From contig DATKOR010000007.1 in the NCBI GenBank assembly GCA_035524495.1, positions 1 to 10,982 of the forward strand: DNA of 10,982 nt, read 5' to 3'. Below, one piece after another: positions 1 through 5,327 of the stretch. The notes under the pieces were generated by a model. The model saw only the letters and a list, made by a program, of their open reading frames with translations, was not told where the DNA came from and did not search any database. A program made the position numbers and the translations under genes. This DNA is from CAIKZZ01 sp035524495. Its GTDB lineage: Bacteria > Pseudomonadota > Gammaproteobacteria > Steroidobacterales > Steroidobacteraceae. Positions within the stretch are counted from its first letter, which is position 1, and every line of letters starts with the position of its first letter.

Positions 1-571
1 CGAGCGCGTTGTGCGTCTTGGCAAGCGCCCCGAGCCTCGCCCACTCCGCGTCGGCTCTCAACCTGGCCGCGCGCTCAAGCTGCTGGTGCCGCTCGGCCAT
101 TGCCGCGCTCGGGCGGACGGGCTCCTTCGACCTTGATTCGATCACCGTCTTGACGCGCAGCGACGCGACGTTGCCGCCCAGTTCCACGGCATCGGCGAGT
201 GCGGCCCCAATCTCGGCACCCGTCAGCGCCGCGCAGGAAAGCCGACGGCGCACGCTGGCGAGGCCGGCGATGCAGCGTTGCGCGATCGGCTCCTGCGACT
301 TGTCGACGCCGGCCTTCAGCACCGCCTCGACCATTGCGAGCCAGGCCCGCAGGCCTGCGACGGGATCAACGACGTCGTTCGCGGCACTCGCGAGTGCCGC
401 CAACTCTTCGAGCGTCACATCAGGGGAGAGCGCGGGCGGGGCCGCGGCGTCTCTGCTGACGCCGAGGAGCGGCAGGCGCGCGAGCTTAGGCGGCTTGGGT
501 CTCACGGCCTTGGCGGTGACGCGCCGGGGAGAGGCGCCCCTGGCGCGGCTCGAGGCCTTACGTTTGCCCAT
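1..571 (-). CDS. Unrecognised protein, N-terminal part (runs off left edge)
   Basis: This frame is open from an ATG at 571-569 to the window edge, giving 190 codons with no stop seen. A TAG three codons upstream of the ATG excludes a longer N-terminus. The first ~35 residues are a basic, Pro/Ala-rich tail (starts MGKRKASSRARG) that looks disordered. Residues ~50-130 are predicted-helix-like and Ala/Leu-rich, including TLEELAALASAAN and QRCIAGLASVRRRL. From ~155 there is a charged helical or coiled-coil stretch (AERHQQLERAARLRADAEWA). There is no signal peptide or membrane segment. About 28 of 190 codons end in A or T, visibly more than in trxB. I see no clear Shine-Dalgarno sequence. I recognise no family and assign no function. 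Its position just past the tRNA-Ser 3' end suggests accessory DNA, but that is inference. The coherent composition and the open frame next to a stop argue that it is real. Confidence 0.55.
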   Translation of the reverse strand, partial: MGKRKASSRARGASPRRVTAKAVRPKPPKLARLPLLGVSRDAAAPPALSPDVTLEELAALASAANDVVDPVAGLRAWLAMVEAVLKAGVDKSQEPIAQRCIAGLASVRRRLSCAALTGAEIGAALADAVELGGNVASLRVKTVIESRSKEPVRPSAAMAERHQQLERAARLRADAEWARLGALAKTHNAL

Positions 572-705
572 ACGGCACTATGCGCCCGCGAAGCGGCCGG
601 GGCACGTCGGGCTCAATGCTCCTGGCGGTCATCAGTAAGGCCCGGTGCCATGAAGGCCTTGGGTTCTTCGCGATTGCAGTCATTCAGTGAGGAGACACCA
701 TCGGT
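572..705. other. Intergenic between tRNA-Ser 3' end and left-edge gene
   Basis: This 134-bp spacer holds no strong terminator for the tRNA. There is a 6-bp inverted repeat, AAGGCC at 637-642 and GGCCTT at 655-660, with a 12-nt loop and no T-tract. A 41-codon minus-strand reading frame starts at ATG 683 and ends at 558, overlapping the start of the left-edge gene. It lacks a Shine-Dalgarno sequence and could easily be chance. I find no second copy of the tRNA 3' end that would mark an att site inside the window. Confidence 0.4.
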
Positions 706-795
706 TGGCGGAGAGGGTGGGATTCGAACCCACGAGCCCCTTGCGGAGCCTCCGGTTTTCAAGACCGGTGCAATCAACCGCTCTGCCACCTCTCC
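706..795 (-). tRNA. tRNA-Ser(UGA)
   Basis: This is a complete class II tRNA of 90 nt, read on the minus strand. The acceptor GGAGAGG (795-789) pairs with CCTCTCC (716-710), followed by discriminator G (709) and an encoded CCA (708-706). The anticodon stem is CCGGT/ACCGG with loop CTTGAAA, giving anticodon TGA (forward-strand TCA at 759-761), which reads UCA and probably other UCN codons. A long variable arm (GCTCC, loop GCAA, GGGGC) and the T-arm GTGGGTTCGAATCCCAC are intact. The long variable arm is the main serine identity element for SerRS, which is encoded at 1679-2962 in this window. A tRNA-Ser(UGA) beside yccA also occurs in Escherichia coli (serT), so the position looks ancestral. Confidence 0.97.
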
Positions 796-811
796 GGGTG
801 CGGCCGCCGGA

Positions 812-840
812 ACTTTACCGGACGGCGCGGGTCTTGGTGA
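812..840 (-). promoter_or_regulatory. Candidate promoter of tRNA-Ser
   Basis: On the minus strand TAAAGT (817-812) resembles a -10 box, with four of six bases matching TATAAT. It would start transcription about 10 nt before the mature 5' end at 795. A GC-rich stretch follows the -10, like the discriminators of stringently controlled stable-RNA promoters. The -35 is poor: TCACCA (840-835) is the base string at 17-bp spacing. The -10 is plausible and the -35 is uncertain. Confidence 0.35.
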
Positions 841-858
841 GGCGGCCTGCGCCCGGCC

Positions 859-893
859 CCTTGAAATCCTTCAAGGCGCGCATACGGTAGAAT
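859..893 (+). promoter_or_regulatory. Candidate yccA promoter with overlapping palindrome
   Basis: TAGAAT (888-893) matches the -10 consensus in five of six positions and would start transcription near 900, giving a leader of about 27 nt before the yccA ATG at 927. TTGAAA (861-866) looks like a -35 but is 21 bp from that -10. It is 16 bp from the weaker TACGGT (883-888). The -35 lies inside a perfect 7-bp inverted repeat, CCTTGAA (859-865) - ATCC - TTCAAGG (870-876), which is a possible operator. The assignment is by consensus matching only. Confidence 0.4.
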
Positions 894-926
894 GTGCCAG
901 GCGTTTCCCCCGGAGAACCCCCCAAG

Positions 927-1616
927 ATGGACCGTGACCCCTCAGTGACCGTCATCACCCGCGACGGCCTCGTCGTCAATGCCGTCAGCTCCGAGTCGGC
1001 GCAGCGGGTGCTCAAGAACACCTATCTGCTGCTGTCCGCGACGCTCTTGTTCAGCGCCGCGTGCGCGGGCCTGGCGATGACGCTCGGCCTCCCCTACCCG
1101 GGCCTGCTGCTGACGCTGGTCGGCTTCTATGGCCTGTCGTTCGCGATCCAGCGCCTGAGGAACAGCGCCTGGAGCGTCGCGCTCGTCTTCGCGCTGACGG
1201 GCTTCATGGGCTACACGCTCGGGCCGATCCTCAGCCACTACGTCAGGGTGGTCCCGAACGGGAGCTCCGTGATCATGAGCGCGCTCGCGATCACGGGCGT
1301 CTCGTTCCTCGCGCTCTCGGCGTACGCGGTCACGACCAAGAAGCGCTTCGACTTCATGACGCACTTCCTGTTCGTCGGCCTCATCACCGCGTTCCTGCTC
1401 GGGCTCGTCGCGATCTTCTTCCACCTGACGGGCCTCTCGCTGGTCGTCGCCGGCCTCTTCACGCTGCTCGCGAGCGGCATGATCCTGTGGGAGACGGGCG
1501 AGATCGTGAACGGCGGCGAGACCAATTACGTGCTCGCGACGGTGACGCTGTACGTCAGCATCTACAACCTGTTCGTCAGCCTGCTGCAGCTCCTCGGCGG
1601 CTCCTCGCGCAACTGA
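927..1616 (+). CDS. yccA: YccA-type BI-1/TMBIM family inner-membrane protein
   Basis: This is a 229-residue polytopic membrane protein of the Bax-inhibitor-1 family, subgroup YccA. In E. coli YccA is a substrate and modulator of the FtsH protease and protects SecY under secretion stress. About seven hydrophobic segments follow a short polar N-terminus, roughly residues 33-52, 57-75, 82-103, 115-134, 144-164, 168-188 and 203-223. Family signatures visible are RVLKNTYLLLS (27-37), GYTLGPIL (95-102) and GGETNYVLATVTLYVSIYNL (196-215). The length matches E. coli YccA (219). I chose ATG 927 because GGAG at 912-915 lies 11 nt upstream and because an in-frame ATG at 894 directly abuts the -10-like TAGAAT. 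The gene is transcribed alone, divergent from tRNA-Ser and convergent with serS. Confidence 0.95.
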   Translation: MDRDPSVTVITRDGLVVNAVSSESAQRVLKNTYLLLSATLLFSAACAGLAMTLGLPYPGLLLTLVGFYGLSFAIQRLRNSAWSVALVFALTGFMGYTLGPILSHYVRVVPNGSSVIMSALAITGVSFLALSAYAVTTKKRFDFMTHFLFVGLITAFLLGLVAIFFHLTGLSLVVAGLFTLLASGMILWETGEIVNGGETNYVLATVTLYVSIYNLFVSLLQLLGGSSRN

Positions 1617-1638
1617 GGCTCCGGCCGTCCGGTCGATG

Positions 1639-1670
1639 CGCGCCCGGCCCTCGCCGGGCGCGTTCGTTTT
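1639..1670 (+). terminator. Rho-independent terminator of yccA
   Basis: A perfect 10-bp GC stem, CGCGCCCGGC (1639-1648) and GCCGGGCGCG (1653-1662), with loop CCTC, is followed by TTCGTTTT ending at 1670. The T-run makes it directional for yccA. The opposite strand has no comparable T-run on the serS side, so serS termination there would be weak. Confidence 0.85.
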
Positions 1671-1678
1671 GAGCCGCC

Positions 1679-2962
1679 TCAGGCCTCGGGGCCGATGACC
1701 TCGACGCCGGCCATGTACGGCTTCAGCACCTCCGGGACCCGGACGCTGCCGTCGGCTTCCTGGTAGTTCTCGAGCACGGCGACGAGCGCCCGACCGACCG
1801 CGACGCCCGAGCCGTTCAGCGTGTGGACGAGCTCGGGTTTGCCGGTCGCGGGATTGCGGTAGCGCGCCTGCATGCGCCGCGCCTGGAAGCTCTCGCAGTT
1901 CGAGCACGAGGAGATCTCGCGGTACTTGCCCTGCCCGGGCAGCCACACCTCGAGGTCGTAGGTCTTGGCGCTGCCGAAACCGACGTCACCGGCGGCGAGC
2001 GCGACGACGCGGTACGGGATCGCGAGGCGCTTGAGCACCGTCTCGGCGTGCCCGACCATCTCCTCGAGCGCCGCGTACGAGTGCTCGGGCCGCACGACGT
2101 GCACCATCTCAACCTTGTCGAACTGGTGCTGGCGGATCATGCCGCGCGTGTCCTTGCCGTAGGCCCCGGCCTCCGAGCGAAAGCACGGCGTGTGGGCGAC
2201 GAACTTCAGCGGCAGCGACTCGGCCGGCAGGATCGCGTCGCGCACCAGGTTCGTGACCGGCACCTCGGCCGTCGGGATCAGAAAGAGCTCGTTCTCGCCC
2301 TTGAGCGCGAAGAGGTCCTGCTCGAACTTCGGCAGCTGCCCGGTCCCGGTCAGCGTCTGCCGCGACACGAGGTACGGCACGTAGACCTCGGTGTAGCCGT
2401 GCTCGCGCGTGTGCAGGTCGAGCATGAACTGCGCGAGCGCGCGGTGCAGCCGCGCCACGGACGCGCGCATGACCGCGAAGCGAGCACCCGCGATCCGGCC
2501 CGCAGCCTCGAAGTCGAGGCCGCCGTCGAGTTCGCCGAGCGCGACGTGATCGCGCGCCGGAAAGCCGAGCTCGCGCGGCACGCCGTGGCGGCGCACCTCG
2601 ACGTTGGCATTCTCATCGGCCCCTTCCGGCACCGACTCGTGCAGGAGGTTCGGAAGCCCGAGCGCGAGCCGGTCGACCTCGGCCTGGACGGCGGCGAAGT
2701 CGGCCTCGGACGCCGCGAGGTCCGCGCCGAGCGCCTCGACTTCCCTGAGGAGCGGCGCGACGTCCGCGCCCTTGGCCTTCGCCTGGCCGATGGCCTTCGA
2801 GCGCGTGTTGCGCTCGCTGCGCAACGCATCGGTGCGGATCTGCACCGCCTTGCGGCGCTCCTCGAGCGCGGCGAGCGCGGCGATGTCGAGGCGAAAGCCG
2901 CGGCGTGCGAGGTTCGCGGCGACGCGGTCGGGTTCGGTGCGCAGCAGTTTCGGGTCGAGCAC
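1679..2962 (-). CDS. serS: Seryl-tRNA synthetase
   Basis: This cytoplasmic class II aminoacyl-tRNA synthetase attaches serine to tRNA-Ser (and to tRNA-Sec where present). At 427 residues it is close to the usual ~430. Residues ~28-103 form the long antiparallel coiled-coil arm that grips the tRNA-Ser variable arm. The catalytic core follows, with the serine-binding TAE at 231-233, motif 2 around 261-281 (FRSEAGAYGKDTRG then MIRQHQFDKVEMV) and motif 3 at 383-399 (NGSGVAVGRALVAVLEN) with its conserved Arg. The start is GTG at 2962, since MLDPKLLRTEP aligns with the E. coli N-terminus; GAGGA lies about 4 nt upstream. It is last in the ftsK-lolA-vanZ-rarA-serS unit, 20 nt after rarA. Its substrate tRNA-Ser(UGA) is encoded 0.9 kb away, past yccA. 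Confidence 0.98.
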   Translation of the reverse strand: MLDPKLLRTEPDRVAANLARRGFRLDIAALAALEERRKAVQIRTDALRSERNTRSKAIGQAKAKGADVAPLLREVEALGADLAASEADFAAVQAEVDRLALGLPNLLHESVPEGADENANVEVRRHGVPRELGFPARDHVALGELDGGLDFEAAGRIAGARFAVMRASVARLHRALAQFMLDLHTREHGYTEVYVPYLVSRQTLTGTGQLPKFEQDLFALKGENELFLIPTAEVPVTNLVRDAILPAESLPLKFVAHTPCFRSEAGAYGKDTRGMIRQHQFDKVEMVHVVRPEHSYAALEEMVGHAETVLKRLAIPYRVVALAAGDVGFGSAKTYDLEVWLPGQGKYREISSCSNCESFQARRMQARYRNPATGKPELVHTLNGSGVAVGRALVAVLENYQEADGSVRVPEVLKPYMAGVEVIGPEA

Positions 2963-2982
2963 AGGGTCCTCGGTCGGGTCGG

Positions 2983-4272
2983 TCAGCCGCCGCCCCGGCG
3001 GCGCGCGAGCGCTTCCTTGATCTTGATCTCGAGGCCGCGCGGCACCGGATCATAATAGGTCCGCGGCTCCATCTCGTCAGGGAAATACCGCTGGCCGGCG
3101 GCGTGCGCCTCGGGCTCGTCGTGGTCGTAGCGGTAGCCCTTGCCGTAGCCCAGGTCCTTCATCATCCGCGTCGGGGCGTTCCTGATCGAGAGCGGCACGT
3201 CGAGCGTGCCGAGCGCCTCGGCGTCGCTGCGCGCCGCCGAGAACGCGGTGTAGACGGCGTTGCTCTTTGGCGCGACCGCGAGGTAGACGATCGCCTGGGC
3301 GAGTGCCAGCTCGCCCTCGGGGCTGCCGAGGCGCTCGTAGGTCTCGATGGCATCGAGCGCGAGGTGCAGGGCGCGCGGGTCGGCGTTGCCGATGTCCTCG
3401 CTCGCCATCCGCAGCGCGCGCCGCCCGACGTAGAGCGGGTCGCAGCCGCCGTCGAGCATCCGGCACAGCCAGTAGAGCGCCGCGTCCGGGTCCGATCCCC
3501 GCACCGCCTTGTGCAGCGCCGAGATCTGGTCGTAGAACTGCTCGCCGCGCTTGTCGAAGCGCCGGTGGCCGCCGGCCGCGACGTCGGCGGCCATCGCCTC
3601 GGTGATCGTCGGCGCCGCCGGCGTCGTGAGGTCGGCCGCGACCTCCAGGAAGTTGAGCGCCCGTCGCGCATCGCCGTCGGCGGCGCGCGCGAGGAGCGCG
3701 CGGGCCTCAGGCTCGATCGCGACACCGCTCGCGCCGAGTCCGCGCTCGGCGTCGGCGAGCGCGCGGTCGATCAGCGCCTCGAGGTCGGCCGCGCCGAGCG
3801 CCTTCAGCACGTAGATGCGCGCCCGCGACAGCAGCGCCGAGTTCACCTCGAACGAGGGGTTCTCGGTGGTCGCGCCGATGAAGACCAGCGTGCCGTCCTC
3901 GACGAACGGCAGGAACGTGTCCTGCTGCGAGCGGTTGAAGCGGTGCACCTCGTCGAGGAACAGCACCGTCGGCGTCTGGCGCTCGCTGCGCGCCGCGCGG
4001 GCGCGCTCGACGACCTCGCGGATGTCCTTGACGCCGGCGAACACCGCAGAGAGCGCATGGAACTCCGCGCGCGCCGAGTGCGCGACGAGGCGCGCGAGCG
4101 TCGTCTTGCCGGTCCCGGGGGGGCCCCATAGCAGCATCGAGTGCAGCGTCGCACCCTCGACGAGCCGGCGCAGCGGCTTACCCGGCGCGAGCAGGTGCGA
4201 CTGCCCCGCGAACTCCAGCAGCGAGCGCGGACGCATCCGGTCGGCGAGCGGTCGGTACGGGGCGTCGGTCAC
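2983..4272 (-). CDS. rarA: RarA (MgsA) replication-associated recombination AAA+ ATPase
   Basis: RarA is a tetrameric clamp-loader-like AAA+ ATPase that acts at stalled replication forks and single-strand/duplex junctions, in partnership with SSB. At 429 residues it is near E. coli RarA (447). Visible motifs are Walker A GPPGTGKT at 50-57, Walker B LFLDEVH at 104-110, followed by RFNRSQQD, sensor 1 GATTENPSF at 133-141, and the LLSRARIYVLK Arg-finger/sensor region at 147-157. The C-terminal half carries LDGGCDPLYVGRRALRMASED and the terminal GYGKGYRYDHDEPEAHAAGQ signature of the MgsA tetramerisation region. I chose GTG 4272 because PLADRMRP aligns with PLAARMRP of E. coli. The frame stays open upstream to 4650, but there it is antisense-like shadow within the vanZ-like gene. 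It begins 20 nt after that gene and precedes serS by 20 nt. Confidence 0.96.
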   Translation of the reverse strand: MTDAPYRPLADRMRPRSLLEFAGQSHLLAPGKPLRRLVEGATLHSMLLWGPPGTGKTTLARLVAHSARAEFHALSAVFAGVKDIREVVERARAARSERQTPTVLFLDEVHRFNRSQQDTFLPFVEDGTLVFIGATTENPSFEVNSALLSRARIYVLKALGAADLEALIDRALADAERGLGASGVAIEPEARALLARAADGDARRALNFLEVAADLTTPAAPTITEAMAADVAAGGHRRFDKRGEQFYDQISALHKAVRGSDPDAALYWLCRMLDGGCDPLYVGRRALRMASEDIGNADPRALHLALDAIETYERLGSPEGELALAQAIVYLAVAPKSNAVYTAFSAARSDAEALGTLDVPLSIRNAPTRMMKDLGYGKGYRYDHDEPEAHAAGQRYFPDEMEPRTYYDPVPRGLEIKIKEALARRRGGG

Positions 4273-4292
4273 GGCCCCATTGTACGTGGGGC

Positions 4293-4676
4293 TCAGGGCT
4301 CCCCGACGCCCAGCAGCCGCTCGACCTTCGCCGCCCAGCCGCCGAGGCCGAGATAGGCGAGCGCGATCGCGACCGAGATCCCGACGCCATTCGTCAGCGC
4401 GTCCGCGAGCGCCGGGTGGCGCGTCGGGCTCAAGTTCTGCAGGAGCTCCATCGCGCCCCCGAACAGGAAGCAGCCGATGCCGATCAGCGGGTAGCGGGAT
4501 CGCGGATAGATGCCGGCGAACCAGGAGGTCAGGATGAAGTAGCCGGCGAGGTGCTGGACGTGCCCGCCGATCGCAATCGGCGCGCTGCCGCTCGGCAGCA
4601 CGGTCAGGAAGATGCCGAAGGCGACGCCGAACCAGGCGACCGCGGCCCACAGCGCGGCGTAGCGGAGCTTGAGCAC
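4293..4676 (-). CDS. VanZ-like small inner-membrane protein
   Basis: This 127-residue protein has about four hydrophobic segments (roughly residues 6-27, 38-56, 62-82 and 90-112) and resembles the VanZ-like family. It has the H-x-x-A-Y-F pattern at HVQHLAGYFILTSW (39-52) and GAMELLQNLSPTRHPALADA (74-93), where an acidic residue and the PTR-h-ADALTN segment match the family's E-x-x-Q...R-x-x-x-x-D-x-x-x-N signature. VanZ itself contributes low-level teicoplanin resistance by an unknown mechanism, and most bacterial relatives are uncharacterised. Start is GTG 4676, a single base after the lolA TAG, which implies translational coupling to lolA. E. coli has no gene here, since its lolA is followed directly by rarA. 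Envelope or lipid-related function is inference from family and neighbour; resistance should not be assumed. Confidence 0.85.
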   Translation of the reverse strand: MLKLRYAALWAAVAWFGVAFGIFLTVLPSGSAPIAIGGHVQHLAGYFILTSWFAGIYPRSRYPLIGIGCFLFGGAMELLQNLSPTRHPALADALTNGVGISVAIALAYLGLGGWAAKVERLLGVGEP

Positions 4677-4677
4677 G

Positions 4678-5322
4678 CTAGCGCCCGGGCGTGCCGATGA
4701 CGTCGACGCCGGGCGGCGCGATGAACTTGAAGAGTGCCTCCGGGATCTCGACGTTGCGCTCGAGGCGCTTGAGCTCGATGGCCGTCCGCTGGTTCAGCTT
4801 GTCGGCGAACTCGAGCCGCCTCAGCAGGTCGCCCGCGAAGCCGAGGCGGATCTCCCTAAAGTCGGTGTCGTCGGCCCTCGGCGTCAGCACGATCCAATCG
4901 AGCCCCGCGGCGCTGCCACCGTCCTTGACGCGAAAGCCGTCCTGCACCTTCGCCTCCCCGGAAAGCAGCATCGCCGGCGTCTGCGAGAGCGTGTCGCGCA
5001 CGCGCTTGACCGTCGCCTGCTCGAGCTCGGGATCGTAGAGCCACAGGTCGGTCCCGTCGCAGACGATCAGCTGCTTCGGCTGCGAGTAGTCCCAGCGAAA
5101 GCGCCCGGGCTTCTTGAGGTAGAGCGTGCCGGCCGCGTGCTCGGCGCTCGTGCCGTCCTTGTTGAGGAGGTCCTGCACGAACTCGGCGCGCACCGACTGC
5201 AGCTTGGCGAGCCCCTGCTCGAGGCGCGCGAGCGCCGCCGCGTCACCCGCCGGTGCCGCGACCGCGGGCAGCGCGAGCGCCGCGAGCGCGAGGCCCGCGC
5301 TCGCCAGTCGAATACCCCGCAC
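4678..5322 (-). CDS. lolA: Outer-membrane lipoprotein carrier LolA
   Basis: LolA is the periplasmic chaperone that takes mature lipoproteins from the LolCDE ABC transporter and hands them to LolB at the outer membrane. The precursor is 214 residues. Residues 1-22 form a Sec signal peptide: Arg at 2 and 5, a hydrophobic Ala/Leu core, then PAVA before AP, so cleavage is probably after Ala22. The family hallmarks follow in order: SVRAEFVQ (43-50), the GTLYLKKPGRFRWDY strand pair (65-79), QLIVCDGTDLWLYDPELEQ (84-102) and PAMLLSG (116-122). Start is GTG 5322, five nt after the ftsK TGA, with GAGGA inside the ftsK 3' end as a likely ribosome binding site. The gene is essential in E. coli and is coupled to ftsK and to the following VanZ-like gene. 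Confidence 0.96.
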   Translation of the reverse strand: MRGIRLASAGLALAALALPAVAAPAGDAAALARLEQGLAKLQSVRAEFVQDLLNKDGTSAEHAAGTLYLKKPGRFRWDYSQPKQLIVCDGTDLWLYDPELEQATVKRVRDTLSQTPAMLLSGEAKVQDGFRVKDGGSAAGLDWIVLTPRADDTDFREIRLGFAGDLLRRLEFADKLNQRTAIELKRLERNVEIPEALFKFIAPPGVDVIGTPGR

Positions 5323-5327
5323 CGCCG

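Noticed and set aside
9..638. 209-codon plus-strand frame opposite the left-edge gene
   Set aside because: It is Ser/Ala/Arg-rich low-complexity sequence typical of an antisense frame. The minus-strand reading has an acidic/basic helical pattern and a clear start after an in-frame stop.
637..660. AAGGCC/GGCCTT inverted repeat as a terminator for the tRNA
   Set aside because: Six-bp stem with a 12-nt loop and no T-tract in either direction; too weak to call.
894..926. Earlier in-frame ATG for yccA at 894
   Set aside because: It directly abuts the TAGAAT -10-like hexamer, adds non-homologous residues (MPGVSPGEPPK) and lacks a ribosome binding site.
687..937. Plus-strand frames across the tRNA reading GIRTHEPLAEPPVFKTGAIN and VGFEPTSPLRSLRFSRPV
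   Set aside because: These are the well-known false proteins made by translating the antisense strand of a tRNA-Ser gene; the tRNA itself folds perfectly on the minus strand.
942..4131. Long antisense frames opposite yccA, serS and rarA (334, 410 and 408 codons)
   Set aside because: Their codons mirror the GC3-rich codons of the real genes; they show charged low-complexity sequence, no domains and no ribosome binding sites.
4273..4650. Upstream extension of the rarA frame to 4650
   Set aside because: The extra residues are Arg-rich shadow of the VanZ-like gene, and RarA homology begins at GTG 4272.
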